Shown: positions 1 to 12,592 of the stretch, piece by piece
Layout of the letters: the number at the start of each line of letters is the position of its first letter
Position numbering within the stretch: position 1 is the first letter of the stretch
Source of the DNA: Apricaphanius iberus
Taxonomy: Eukaryota > Chordata > Actinopteri > Cyprinodontiformes > Aphaniidae
Length of the DNA: 64,000 nucleotides
Direction of reading: 5' to 3'
NCBI GenBank assembly: GCA_028564705.1
Contig: JAPXFQ010000398.1
Span: 1,240,001 to 1,304,000 of the forward strand
The notes under the pieces: model-generated
Told to the model about the DNA's origin: nothing
Databases searched by the model: none
Seen by the model: the letters and a program-made list of their open reading frames with translations, nothing else
Program-made: the position numbers and the translations under genes

Positions 1-696
1 CAACTTTAACACGAGAGAAGGAGGTAGGAGTTTTATTATTGTGCAAGCGGTAAGTATAAAAACTATCTTAAAAATATATACACACACAAACTGCTGGGTT
101 AGTTTCAGCTAGATATTGGTTTAAGAATACTCATTCATTTCCTTGGATAAGATGCCCCACTTATCTTTCTGCTCATTTCTGTTATAGTCAGCCTGTTTGC
201 GTTATAATTTTTCAAGTTCATTTTTAACAAAAGTGGTAAACTGCAGTCCTAGCCCAAATTATTCTGATTTTTTTTTATAGATTGACATTTTAACAGGCTA
301 TTATAAATAAAAATCATGAAAAATCTAAAGGAGGATGTGAGTAGCTCTCAGAGAAGCTGTGGTCAGTCTAATTTAAACAGCTAAGGGAAGAGTTTTACAT
401 TGGTTCAAGTGAACATTTTGTGTCACCTATATTGTTGTTACAGTTATACTATTTGACATTATTTTGAAGTTTTTAAATTGTATGTCTTTACAAGTATGTG
501 ATTTGCGTCACCATGCTGGCTGAACCCATTGCTTGGTTGCTCTGCATGCATGATGATATCAAAATAATTAGGTCTGACTCAGAATGCCTATGTTTTTGTG
601 ACTGCATTAGTGAATGTTTGTTGCTGTTCTTTTTGAACAAACACAAAACTGAGAGATAGGTGTCAGATCTTTGGCCGACGGATGTCTGAACATCAG
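1..696. other. AT-rich DNA without a recognisable gene
   Basis: I see no coding exon, RNA gene or classifiable repeat here. If mctp1 continues to the left, this is part of its first intron (inference from the exon at 20965-21498). Confidence 0.4.
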
Positions 697-1502
697 GGGC
701 CGTATTCACAGACTCTTATCTTACCGCTAGGTGTTACTCCTAACTCGCGCTAAAAGGTCTTACGTAGGAGTTGTCGTCTAAAACCTATTCACAGACGCAC
801 TAAGAGCTACTTTTACGTAGGACAAATCCCTAAAAGTAAGTTAAGAGTGACGTCCTGTTGCTATAGAAAACGTCATTTCCTATGCATGAGTAAATAAACG
901 GACAGCAGTGTGATTGGTTGTTGAATGACACGTGTGAAACCAAGAAATGGTCAATTTCAATGTCGATAAAAGCATAATTATGAACAGCGCAAATAGCAGA
1001 AATAATGCAAGATGACATCTTTGTGTCGGCCACGAGACTCACACTTCATACAACTTAGACACAATAGCCCACTTACAGAGAGGGTGAAGTTTAAAAACGA
1101 AAAAACATGAAATGCATCATATTACCCTGCCTAACGCTTGCTGATAGCTGGGATAAGCTCCGTGATTGCATCCCACACCACATCTGCAATAAACAATTTA
1201 GTCCGTATCGTTTGGTCAATTCAGAATCATCCAGAGTGTCCAACACATTGCGTCTGGCTGCAGCCATTTTGGGAGTCTTTGTGAATAGGTCTTAGGGAGA
1301 TAGGAGTCCTCTTGAATTATTTTAACGGACTCCCAGACTTAGGAACTATTTTTAGGCCTAAAAGTGGTTGTGAATTACTTTTATCTTGAGAAACTAGGAG
1401 TCCTAAATTTGAGAGTGACACGCCCCCATTTTTTAGGAGTTACTCCTAAATTTGGCAGTTAGGACCTACTTTTAGCCCTAAGATTCTTTGTGAATACGGC
1501 CC
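697..1502 (-). mobile_element. Non-autonomous Harbinger-like DNA transposon, 806 bp
   Basis: The left end GGGCCGTATTCACA and the right end TGTGAATACGGCCC are perfect inverted repeats. They are flanked by a 3-bp direct repeat CAG (694-696 and 1503-1505). The interior carries repeated TTAGGAGT/ACTCCTAA-type motifs near both ends. A broken minus-strand remnant of a HARBI1-like transposase start lies at 1131-1267. A 3-bp target duplication and this remnant fit the PIF/Harbinger superfamily. The nuclease domain is missing, so the copy cannot move by itself. Confidence 0.75.
1131..1267 (-). pseudogene. HARBI1-like transposase N-terminus, frameshifted
   Basis: On the minus strand an ATG at 1267 opens MAAARRNVLDTLDDSE, then a K-R-Y segment. 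This resembles the start of HARBI1-type Harbinger nucleases. After about 25 codons the frame shifts, and the next frame reads ADVVWDAITELIPAISKR before a TAG at 1131-1133. The span is not a multiple of three, which confirms the frameshift. No DDE catalytic part follows. The family is recalled from known HARBI1-like proteins; no search was run. Confidence 0.6.
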
Positions 1503-1505
1503 CAG

Positions 1506-2399
1506 GATCTCTGCAGGACAGTGTGACTCAGTGAGCCTGTGTTACACTCTACTATCAGGGCTGCATGATACAGTCTTGCTGGACTCAATGGACTCAGACA
1601 CTGGGTTTGAAGAGGCTTTTACTGATTAAGGCAATCTTTGATTACCAAATAGTAGTAGGTCAGGCTTCGAGGGGCAGGTCTGTTTATACAATGCTTTTAT
1701 ATGTGCTGTTTTCCTTGGTGTTCAACAAGCCGGATGAAATACTAATCTGGAACAGGAGACGGAACCTTTTCTCATCCTTAAATATTTGTCCATAATACAT
1801 GTTTATATGTACTGCGTCCCCAAGATACTTAATCCATATCCTTAATCTTGTGTTTTATGTTTTCATGTTTCAGCACAGAGGATTAAAGTTTTAAGTAATT
1901 TTCACATGTATATGACGGTTGATGATTTATTTAGTTAAATCCAGAATGGTGAAGTAGAGAAACATCAAAAATTTGCCGGAAAGTGGGCTATTAGGACTAT
2001 GGAGGATTCTTTCTGCAATGTGTGAATCTGTTTCCTGTTTCACTCTTACGACAGGAACATTTTGTTACTTAGCATTTCTGATTTATTTATTCAATGTGTA
2101 TTAAGCTTCAAAGCCTTTGCAAGACTTCAGATCATCTGGATCTACATCTCAACCAGCCTTTCACATGGATATTCATTCCCAGTTACATGCAAAACTTTCA
2201 GATCTGCCTCCCTTCTGTTTACAAACTTTCTTGCTACATGATAGCAGTTCTGGTGTTTTTTTTTTGGATATTTCCCCACTTAAATAATCTCTAAAAGAAT
2301 ATTTTCATCCAAAAGCCACTTTATTAATAACTGGCATGACAAAGCTTTTGAAGAAGTGCAGAGAAATTTATGTTGAAAAAAGATGATTTAATAGAAAAG
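1506..2399. other. No gene recognised
   Basis: AT-rich sequence with short chance reading frames only. Nothing here has codon structure, splice signals or a repeat family that I recognise. Confidence 0.4.
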
Positions 2400-2540
2400 A
2401 CGAACTCATGTTAAAACCTTTTCCGACACTTTGAATATTTCTAACTTTATGGAGAACAATTCTGATTTTGGTGCTGTTACTGTTATAACATTCTGAGACA
2501 TTACTTCAAACAAACAATTCCAGCCAAGCAGCGAATGTGA
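2400..2540. repeat. Dispersed repeat, copy 1 (partner at 14518-14650)
   Basis: The stretch with CACTTTGAATATTTC, TTTATGGAGAACA, GATTTTGGTGCT, TTACTGTTAT and ACATTCTGAGACAT recurs in the same order and orientation at 14518-14650 with scattered substitutions. It is probably the end of a degraded transposon family. The family is not identified. Confidence 0.6.
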
Positions 2541-2888
2541 ATACTCCAACTCATCCCCAATTAATGAACCCTGTCAATGTCCGTAGATTGTGTTAATGAC
2601 TTTAGTTCAGCCTTTTAGCTACTAATTAGCTAGCACAAGCTAGTACTAGCTACGAACCACATTGACGCTATAAATATATATATAGGTTTCATTTTATAGA
2701 GTTTATATGCTGAATATATATTTTTTTATTTCCAAATCCAAGTGACTGTTAATACAATTTTTGTTTTCTTTAATTTTAGGGTGGTTTTCAAAGCAGCAGG
2801 CACGAGAGATTTCCCAGAAAGTCAGACAACATAAAATTACATCAACGAATCATAATTATTAGACACAAGTCAGAAATTTACATTGTGA

Positions 2889-3225
2889 GTGAAAATATTT
2901 GCATGTGTAGCAGAGCGGGGAAGCAGGCACACCCTTACAGAAAAAACAAATGAATTTCACATGGGTAAAATCAAATATGGTCACATTTCAAACATCTTTG
3001 TCACAAGTGAAATTTTTACATGTGAAAAAATGTTGAAAAAACATGAGACAAAAAATATTTGCAAAACATTTGACCACCTGTGTTTTGCACACTTTTTTAA
3101 TGTGAATAAAATGTGAAACCCATGGACAAACAAAAGTGAAGCCCATGTGATAACATCCAAACCACATGTGGAACGTTATTTTTCACATGACATCTACATT
3201 AAAACAAAATTGTGAAACGCAAGGG
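2889..3225. repeat. Region rich in CACATG/CATGTG short motifs
   Basis: Variants of TTCACATG, CATGTGAAA and CACATGTG recur about every 20-40 bases on both strands, giving a semi-palindromic AT-rich block. It looks like a degraded inverted-repeat element. The plus-strand reading frame through it is low-complexity and is not taken as a gene. Confidence 0.4.
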
Positions 3226-3231
3226 GTATCC

Positions 3232-4985
3232 ATCCATTTATTATCCTCCGCTTATCCGAGGTCGGGTCGCGTGGACAGCAGCTTAAGCAGAGAGAGCCAG
3301 CGTTCCCTCTCCTCAGCTACTTGGGCCAGCTCCTCAGGAGGAATCCCAAGGCGTTCCCAGGCCAGCTGAGAGATATAGTCCCTCCAGCGTGTCCTGGGTC
3401 TTCCCCTGGGCCTCATTCCAGTGGGGCGTGTCCAAAACATCTTACCGGGGAGGCATCCAGGAGGCATCCTCAGCAGATGCCCGAGCCACCTCAGCTGGCA
3501 CCTCTCGATATGAAGGAGCAGCGGCTCTACTCTGTGGCCCCTCCAGATGACTGAGCTTCTTGCCCTATCTCTAAGGGAGAGCCTAGCCACCCTATGGAGA
3601 AAACTTATTTCTGGCGCTTTTATCCGTGGTCTTGTTCTTTCGGTTACCACCCAGAGTTCGTGACCATAGATGAGGGTAAGAACATAGATCGACCGGGTAA
3701 ATCGAGAGCTTTGTGTTTTGACTGAGCTCTCTCTTCACCACGAAAGACAGGGCCTGCATAACTGTAGAAGCCATATCAATCCGCCTTTTGATCTCCCGCT
3801 CCATTTTTTCCTCATTCGTGAACAAGACCTCCAGATACTTGAACTCCTCCACTTGAGGAAGGACCCCATCCCCAAACCGGAGAAGGTACCATACCCTTTT
3901 CTAGCTCAAGACCCTGGTATCAGATTTGGAGGTGCTGATTTTCATCCCAGCCGCTTCACACACGGCTGTGAACTGCTCTGCGTAGATCGAGTTCTGATGA
4001 AGCAAAAACAGACACCCGATCCTGATCCCACTCAAACGGATACCCTCATACCTTGGCTGTGCCTAGAAATCTGGTACATAAAAGTTATGAACAGAATCTG
4101 TGACCAAGGGCAACCTTGGCAGAGTCCAGCTCTCACCACAAACGAGCCCAACATACTGCCGGCAAATTAACCAAGATCTGACACTGGTCATACAGGGATC
4201 TAACAGCCTGTATCAAAGGTCTTGGTACCCCATAGTCCCGGAGTATCCCCCACAGAACGACTCAAGAGACACAGTCGTATGCCTTCTTCAAGTCCACAAA
4301 GCGCATGTAGACCGGTTCCGCGAACTCCCATGCCCCCTCCAGGACCCCACTGAAGGTGTAGAGCTGGTCCAGCGCTCCACGGCCAGGACAAAAACTGGAT
4401 TGTTCCTCCTGAATCCGGGTTTAGACTATCCGTCGGATCCTGCTCTCCAGAACCTCTGAATAAACCTTACCAGGGAGGCTCAGAAGTGTTATCCCCCTGT
4501 AGCTGGAATACACTCTGTGGTCCCCTTTGGGGATCACCACCCCTGCCAATCCAAGGAACAGCTCCCCATGTCCATGCAATATTGCAGAGCCGTGTTTACC
4601 AACACAGCCCTACAACATCGGGAGCCTTGAGGAACTCTAGGCAAATCTCATCCATCCCTGGAGCCTTGCCACCGAGGAGCTTTTTAACAACCTCGTTGAC
4701 CTCAGCACCAGAGATTGGAGAGCCAACCCAAAGTCCCCAGACTCTGCTTCGAAAATTGGAAGGCATGCTGGTGAGACTGAGGAGGTCTTCGAAGTATTCC
4801 ATCCACTGTCCCGTGTCAAGGTCAGCAGCAGCAGCTTCCACCCCCCCCTACCCCCGTAAACAGTATTGGTGGCAGACCCCCCCCCCCCTTCAGCTTTGCA
4901 GCATACCTCACTGCTGTTGTCCACCAGCATGTTCGAGGGTTGCCGCCACAACAGGCACCGACCACTTTGCAGCCACATCATAAAT
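3232..4985 (-). mobile_element. LINE (non-LTR retrotransposon) 3' part, inactivated
   Basis: Minus-strand frames carry the C-terminus of a teleost LINE ORF2. One part reads EEFKYLEVLFTNEEKMEREI (about 3780-3850). The last part includes CQLRWLGHLLRMPPGCLPGK and RPRGRPRTRWRDYISQLAW (about 3270-3510). Further upstream LGGKAPGMDEICLEFLKAPD (about 4610-4680) is an early RT-domain motif. The reading frame is broken several times between these parts. The 3' end lies near 3232 beside a CCATCCATTTATTATCC stretch. It is 5'-truncated near the C-rich run at 4880. The clade is not assigned with certainty. Confidence 0.8.
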
Positions 4986-6824
4986 GCAAAAAAACCATAT
5001 ACACCCCTCAAATAATAGAAACATTTATTATGTAAATTAATCTAAACAATGTACAAGGTATGTGCAAAAAAATAGAAATGAGCACAAACAAACAAACAAT
5101 CCAACAAAGAAAGAAAAGAGGGCCTTCCTAAGAGGTATATTTAGTTTTGCTCAGTCATGATGACAGATGTTCTTTTTACCCATGTTTAAAACCACCATCT
5201 GTCAAGGTTGCAGCCTATTTGCCTAATGATTAGGTCTCTTTAATAAGTCTGGTTAGGCTAAAGGTAGCTCAAGTAAAATGACAAATTAATTGAACGAGTT
5301 TCATAACAGCTCTGTCTTACTTTCCAGTGTAAAACCTCAGGATGTGTTAGGCCAACATTACAGAGAAAAAGTGAAAATGAGAGCCTCCCTGAAAACATTT
5401 CTTACCCACGTTTCAACTACACTTTTTCACCATTGGACTCTGCTTGCCTCTTTCTCTCCCTGAATCAATAAAGTCGCCTTTTAGATTATTACAGCGACTC
5501 CACTGGAAACCACAAAGACACAAAAAAGCTTTGCTGAGATATAAAAGCTAGCTATTGAGTTCTTTATTAAAACAGATAACTCTAATATACAAACTGCAAC
5601 CACTTGCAGAACAATTATCACCAAGATCAAATAACATTACAAGTGATCTCTACACAAAGATTTTTTTTTTTTAATTGGTCTCAAACAAACAGTGATGTGC
5701 ATCGAATGCCATTCAACAGCTGCAATGTAAAACAACAGGCTGCAATGAGATTGGTAACTTGGCATCTGATCAAATGAAAGTAAAACAGCTCATTTAAAAT
5801 TCTTGAGTGCTCTGTCACAATGTGGCCCATCAATATTTAGTTTGGTCATTTATGATAAGGACTAGGAATACAGTATGCATTAAATATACAAAACCGGGAA
5901 GGCTGATAAAAATGTTAGACTATTCAGAAGCCAAACATTTAATACCTAAGCAAAGATTCGATAAAAAACCTTTATGCGCAACTCCAACATTTATGATTAA
6001 GCAACTTTTCGGGATGCTGCTACTGAAATGTTTGCTTACAACTACTATTACTACTACAGGGATGCTTATTTGCATATGCTTGGTATCATCTCACCACCAA
6101 GGAAGTGAGGCCAGCATTGAGTTGCAAATCAATTTTGTCTGATTAGCATTTGAAGCAAGAAAAAAATCCCACAGCCTTAACCTACCATGTGTTGTTATCC
6201 GGAAACAGTAACCACAGCCTACCTGACAGGCACCTGATCTTGTCTCTTTTGGTATAATCCTTTCATCCTTCAACCAGAAACATGCTCAAAGACCTGATGA
6301 TTGCTGATGATTATTCCAGATGCAAAGACCGCATTAAATTTAGGTTGAAAATTCCCTGGTTTCATTTTTTAATGAAAACTGGGTTTGCCTTTTATTGTAC
6401 AGATACTGACAGATATCACTGTCAGTGTGTTTACATACAGTAAGATAAAGCTGAATTTTTACCTTCGTCTGACTATATTTGACTATAGTCCAACTTTTGA
6501 AATGCATGTATCCACCTTAGTCTACAGTTGAACCGAACTAGACTAAAATCTAACTAATTGACCCAGATAGTGCAATTGGTAAAGTGAATTTATTTGCATG
6601 TAAACTACAACTCCGTCTTAGCAAGCTATTCATGAGAAGTGACGAGACCACAAAAGCGGGAATAGCAAAACTGCTATACAACAACATTGCAGGAATGAGT
6701 GTAACACAAACAGAAGGGTACTTACTAAATACCGGCGAAGCATTGTTGTTGTCCATCTCTTTGTTCATTTTGCATATGCTGGTTTTACTCCATTTGCTTC
6801 ACTGCTGCCAGCATTTGTTTACTA
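4986..6824. other. No gene recognised
   Basis: AT-rich sequence without supportable exons. Homopolymer T run near 5661. Frames at 5807-6142 and 6550-6856 have no recognisable domain. Confidence 0.35.
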
Positions 6825-6825
6825 T

Positions 6826-6880
6826 CTATATGAAATTTCCTCTCGGGGATCAATAAAGTATCTTTGAATTGAATTGAATG
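6826..6880 (+). repeat. Retroelement 3' tail with TTGAA repeats
   Basis: TTTCCTCTCGGGGATCAATA followed by AAGTATCTTTGAATTGAATTGAAT is a well-known 3' end of teleost LINE/SINE copies that finish in a short pentanucleotide repeat. The 5' limit is not visible. Confidence 0.5.
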
Positions 6881-7129
6881 ACTCTCTAGGCAAACCAGAA
6901 GAAAGCCAGCGCAAAAGGGCGCATGACGCCACCAAGTGTTGCGAGTCAAACCCCGCTACAGTAATAATTTTTTTCTGTGCGACATTTAAACTGGGATAAA
7001 GGCTCCCTTTCTGGTTAATCTATTAGTCCAATATTGGCAAAATTCGATTTGGATGTGCAAATACAGTGGAGAAAAAACAATATTTGGCAGCCAGCAATTC
7101 TGCAAGTTGTCCCACTTAAAAAAAAGAGA

Positions 7130-7255
7130 GAGGTCTTGAGTTCAAATGAAGGCAACTAGACTTTTCTTGTTGTCTTGAAAATGCTTCGTTTCTCATCCTA
7201 GAGGCTTCTTCAGTTTAGAAAAGCTTGATTGGGAACATCAGATTTATAAATCTAA
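7130..7255. repeat. Dispersed teleost repeat (related copy at 40205-40300)
   Basis: GGCAACTAGACTTTTCTTG, then TTTCTCATCCTAGAGGCTTC, resembles the sequence at 40205-40300 (GCAACTGGACTTGG, then TTTCACCTCTTATCCAAGAG). Both match a common teleost repeat by recall. The family name is not known to me. Confidence 0.5.
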
Positions 7256-8342
7256 AGTTAGTGTTGTTAAGGCTCACTAATCAGGCTATTGTTATTCCTA
7301 ACGAGGCTATCAAGATTATCATGTCCTGGATGACTGAGTATCTACATCAACATATGAAAGAAGTCTATAATTGAATCATAGAAACACTAACTGTGAGAGA
7401 CAGAATGTATAAAAAGAAATTCAGGAAAACATAGTGTGATTTTTGAAGAATTTTTTTGTGTAATGGTTGTGGATTTTGAGGAAATATCGTTGTCTAGTCA
7501 ATAATAATTTTGAACAATTATTCCAGTAAAGTAATACTGGGATAATTGTTAATGAAATTCAAATTATTAGTGATAAAATGAGGACACCAGCTTCTTAATC
7601 TAGATAAGAAACAATATTAAATATACACTAAGACTCATGTATTTTATACCTTTTTTTTATGGTTATATATTGTGAAGCCGCCAATACTTTTCAATAATTG
7701 GGCATCACATTTTCATTTTCAACAATATTTTGATTAATACAGTAGTACAGTACACAGTGTCACTTTAAGACTTATTTAATTTTTGTTCGTAGTTTATGTT
7801 TAGCTTATGTTTTCTGTACCTCTATAGCCATGGTCCTAAAGACTGTTTTTTTTCCACTGTATACTATGTATATTGTTGAAATGGCTATAAATGGTGTTTA
7901 ATTGACCATGAAAAGCTAAATTGGCATTATGCTGGTATTGGCATACAATTCTTAAATTAACATCCAGGGTTTGTTTATTTTTTTTGTCTTTAACGCTGTT
8001 TTTACACATTCTTGAGCATTTAAGGCATTATGTGATAAAACTAGTTTAGACAGCAGAGAACAAAGCTTGAGGGCCACATACTGGCACTGAGCACAGTACA
8101 TATCTTCGAGTACAACAGACCTTTCTTCTGACAGGCTGTTTTAGATTTGTCCTTCTAAAGTTCTGAAAGGGAACAAGTGTCATTATCAAACAAGTAAACA
8201 ATGCAATCAGTGCAAAGAAGAGGTGAAACCAGTTTTGAAAGCAATGCAAGCAAGTTTAGTCCCAAACACATGTTTGATGGAAGAACACTGACTTTTTGTT
8301 GTTTTTTATTACTGAAACAGGAGCTGAAAAATGGTTCAGCAA

Positions 8343-8760
8343 TAGGGCTGGGTATCGATTCAAAATTCAAGAATCGTTTCAATTCCAATTGTCAAGAGTT
8401 AGAATTGATTATCCCGATCCGATCCAATCCTATTCACTCTGATCCAGTTCGATATAGATATAGGTCAGTGCTATTAAAAGTGATTATTTTTTAGCAATTA
8501 TCTTAATTATATGCCTGTAATTCAATGACTAAACACTAGGTGAGTAACAGTTTACCAGGAAAAAATTGTATGAACATTTTCAGAACTAAGCCTTAAAACA
8601 TCTGTCTGAATTTTTAATTCCTATTCTAGCTTTTAAAAAGAACAAACTATGTTAAACAATTATCAGATTTTGAATTTATAAATTGATTAGATTCTTAAAA
8701 GTTTTATAAGAATTGATTCAGAATCAATTTTTCTATTTATTTATTTTCAACACAGCCATA
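8343..8760. mobile_element. Short hAT-like MITE, 418 bp
   Basis: It begins TAGGGCTGGGTATCGATTC and ends AACACAGCCATA, imperfect inverted ends of hAT type. The flanks TTCAGCAA (8335-8342) and GTCAGCAA (8761-8768) form an 8-bp target duplication with one mismatch. The interior is rich in GAATCGATTC-like motifs and has no transposase frame. Confidence 0.6.
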
Positions 8761-8934
8761 GTCAGCAACAATGCTCAAGTAGGCTGTGGTGTTGCAACAA
8801 TGATCAAATGGTACTAAGGGGCCTAGAGTTTGCCAAAACATTCTCCTTTGAAAAACATTCTCCTTTGACTTCAGACATCAAACTACTGCTCACTGGATAT
8901 TTTTTCCTTTTTCTGACCATTCTCAGTAAATCCT

Positions 8935-9205
8935 AGAGATGGCTGTGCATGAAAATCCCAGTAGATCAGCAGTTTCTGAAATACTCAGACCAGCCCGTTT
9001 GGCACCAACAACCATGCCACTTTCAAGTCACTTAAATCACCTTTCTTCCCCATTCTGATGCTCAGTTTGAACTGTATAGATCGTCTTGACCATGTCTACA
9101 TGCCTAAATGCACTGAGTTGCCACCACATGATTGGCTGATTAGAAATTTGCGTTAATGAGCAGTTGGACAAGTATGCCTAATAAAGTGGCCAGTGAGTAT
9201 ATCAT
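8935..9205 (+). repeat. Conserved dispersed teleost repeat ending TAAAGTGGCCAGTGAGT
   Basis: AATCCCAGTAGATCAGCAGT, then CCAACAACCATGCCAC, CACATGATTGGCTGATTAGA and the end CCTAATAAAGTGGCCAGTGA match a repeat found in many fish and frog genomes (recalled, not searched). No coding capacity is visible. Confidence 0.6.
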
Positions 9206-11433
9206 TTGAAATTATTTTGAAGCATTTAATAACAAGAGGATCATGAGTTTGTCTGCCAAAACTGTTTTGAAAAAAATTGTATTAAGAGACTTCTAACAGA
9301 TATTTTATGCATAACATTGATGATGTATCACACCACCTGTCTTCCCACACTGCCAGCTTCACTTTTCAAAGCTCACAGTTGTGCTGATTGTCTCTCTATC
9401 GCTACTCGTGATTAATGACTAACCTAGACAATTCAGAGGCAGCTTGTTTTTGCAGGTTTTTGATGGAAACATCTTGGAAAAGAGGCTATAGACTGGAATA
9501 GACTATGAATGACTGAGTTATAGTGTTGAACTACAAAAAATTTGAAAAAAATTGATGAAAGTGGGCTATTGGAAATAAGCATGTCTCCCCTCCCTGTTTG
9601 TGTCTGCCCTACCACACTGCTTAAGCTTGTAGTGCGCTTTAAGCTGTACTCTCTTAAGAAGTCAAACAGATAGTGTTTTTTGTGCTTTTTTTCCACCTAT
9701 TTATTAAAAATTTAGTTGGCTTCCAATTCTTTAAAAGGCTCAGTTTGTATAGCATTTAGACCAATAGATAAATGGATATATAGCCATACCAGGGAAAAGC
9801 GCTAATTCTACATTCCAATCATCAATCCGTCTATAGGGATCTACACATTAAATTTAGTCTATTTTAATGTTGCTCCTTCTTCCTTCTTTCCAAACTGTCT
9901 GGTTCTCTCTCTTAGTATGAGAAACTACATTAACATTATATCAAATTAAAGAAAACAACCATGATGTTCAAGCATAATGTACTGAAAAGCATGTCAGATT
10001 GCAGGATGATGGATGTCAGTGTATCTATAAGTACAGAACATACTCTACTGTCCCACTTTCTGACATCTGACCAGTTAAAAGAAGTTTGCACTGATTAAGG
10101 GTGAAATTAACTTCACTTAAGGAGGGGAGAGTCCTAATGAAGATAAGAAATTATACGTTAATACCATATAATATTGTAGAATATAGGAATTGCGAAGTTT
10201 GGGTAATGAAAATGCTTTCTGTTCATTATTCCTCTGTGCTGTTCAACATGATGCATTAAACTCTTAAAAGAAGTGAAAAAAATGTTGGGACATAGAAAAA
10301 AATGGAACAGAAAACAGAAGGAAGAATCCATCAAAGGACAATGAAAACCAATAAGTTCTTATAGGCCCTTGAGAGGCAGGGGTGGAGAATTACAAAGAAA
10401 CCAAGTGAACTACTAAGTGGAGATGTGGTATACACATGTGGCAGAAAGAATGAAGGGAAACTAATGAAGACTAAGACAAAAGAAGCAAAACTAAGACTCA
10501 AAGAAACCATAAATCAAGAGGAAAAAGCCTAACAATAATCTCAGAAAATAAATACAAACAAGGGCATCAGTTTGTTTATAAAATTGCTGGGGACAACATT
10601 TATAAACTTGGATGCGGTTCTAGGATTGCTGGGGACAGTAATTAAATAATTATTTAGCCACTAAGTATTCATCCATTTCATGTTTGATTACAATATGCAC
10701 TGCAGTCTATAAACGTGGTGAAAATCGCATCTTTATTAAATCAACCGCTTTCTCAGGAACGGTTTCCAGCATGGATTAGAATTAGCACTTTCAAGTCTGA
10801 GACCATTGTCTTGATAGTTAAATCAATACAAGTTAAAAGCCATAGGTTTAACTGTTTCCTTTTTGAACGGCACCAATTAGGCTTTTGGTTTTTGTTAGGA
10901 ATTATTAAAATCCACACCGTAGCACAAAGAACAATGTTGGATATAGTATGTACTCGCACCAGCAGAATGCACAACAATAAAACGTGCTCCTTTTCCAACC
11001 CCAACACCATTATGTGAGGAGAAACTTTAATTTACAGCTGACAGTCCTGCATTAGAGCAGTTAACTGTGGATGATCCGCATAAAGTTTTTTCAGGTGAAA
11101 AAAAACAAAACAAATTAAATTTCATGGCTCCGGGGGGAAGCTTATTTAATGCGAGCGGATTATTGTTCTTGTGATTTTTTTTTTTTTAAGACTCCGAAAG
11201 AGGAAAATTTTCATATGTTGTTTTGATAGAGGGAGCAGGAGGGAAGTTTTTCCAGAGCTGCGCTGATGATGCAATAATGTCGCTATCCATCCAGTGCTTT
11301 CAGCGATTCAGAAATGAGCAATCTGGACTGTGGAAAGTGTTTGCTTTCTGCACTATATAAATTTCAGCTGCAGTATCCAAATAATGAAAGACTAATAATT
11401 AACCGCACTATAGTTTACTTTAAATTTCAATTT
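9206..11433. other. No gene recognised
   Basis: AT-rich intergenic or intronic DNA. Overlapping frames on both strands at 10715-11017 have no recognisable domain, and neither is supported by splice signals. Confidence 0.35.
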
Positions 11434-12592
11434 TTAGGGAGACGCTAATGCATGCTTTTATCACCAGTAGAATTGACTATTGCAATGCCCTGCTTTCTGG
11501 TCTTCCCAAAAAGAGGATTTCAAGCTTACAGCTCTTACAAAATTCAGCAGCTCGTGTCCTGACGAAGACCAGGAAGCGGGAGCACATCACTCCAATTTTA
11601 GAATCACTGCATTGGCTTCCCGTATGTTTCAGGATCGATTTTAAAATACTTTTAATGGTTCTTAAGTGTCTTAACGGTCTTGGGCCTTAATATCTCTCAG
11701 AACTGCTTTTACCGTATGAACCCTCGCGATCTCTGCGCTTCTCTGGCAGCCGTCTCCTTGTCATCCCTAAAGTCAGGACACATACCCATGGCGAGGTATC
11801 TTTTCATTATTATGGCCCTTGCATCTGGAACAGGCTGCCAGAGGACCTCAGTGCCAGAGAACGTTCATGTTTTTAAGAACAGGCTCAAGACTCACCTTTT
11901 TAGCTTAGCTTTTAATTGATTACTTTTATTATTTATTTATTGATTTTATTATTTTATCCTATATGTTCTATTCAAACAGAGTTTTACTAGCTTATAGAGA
12001 TTCACCTTTTGAGCTTACTTTTTAAGTGATTATTATTGTTTATTTTTTTTACTCATTTAATCATTTTTATATTTTATTTTTATATTATCGTTATACGTTC
12101 TATTGTATCAGAATTTTATCATTGTATATTTTAACCTTATTTTACCCTTTACCAGTGTTTCCTCTGTGGGAGCCCTCGGCCCTGGGGGTGTTGGTCAGCT
12201 GTGGCGGCATGGGTGCTCTCCAGGTATGCCTGGGTGGATGTGGGGGGCCTCCGCCCTCCCTTCCCTTGGCGCCCTGTGGCGGTGCCTTGGCTACTGCAGT
12301 GGATGTGCTGCTGTCGGGGCGGATGGCTCCCCTGATGGCGTTTCCTTAATTTAACTTGCCTGGCTCATCTGAGCTCAGCCTGGGGTGTTTTAAATTTTTA
12401 ATTTAATTTTTTATTTGCTCTTATGTCCTTAAGCGTGTGTTTGTGCATGTGTGTGTGTGTTGAAGGATGGGTGTGATGAGCGGGGGAGGGAATGGGGGTA
12501 TGTGGGGTCATTTTCATTTGTAAAGCACTTTGAGTTGCATTTGTTGTATGAATTGTGCTATATAAATAAAGTTTGATTTGATTTGAATAATC
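11434..12592 (+). mobile_element. LINE 3' end (L2/Jockey-like RT C-terminus plus 3' UTR)
   Basis: At 11448 a frame reads [20 protein letters not shown] and later [20 protein letters not shown], the typical C-terminal part of teleost L2/Jockey-type LINE ORF2. A frameshift near 11685 splits it from the continuation that ends FKNRLKTHLFSLAF in another frame. The GC-rich 3' UTR with GTGTGTGTG follows. The element finishes GTGCTATATAAATAAAGTTT plus TGATT repeats near 12590. It is 5'-truncated and inactive. Confidence 0.85.

Noticed and set aside
3252..3650. 132-residue minus-strand open frame as a gene
   Set aside because: It is the C-terminus of a LINE ORF2 (RWLGHLLRMPPG, RPRGRPRTRWRDY), and upstream RT parts are in other frames.
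10715..11017. Long overlapping frames on both strands (100 and 85 codons)
   Set aside because: No domain, no splice signals and no codon bias are visible. Overlap on opposite strands is expected by chance in a low-stop stretch.
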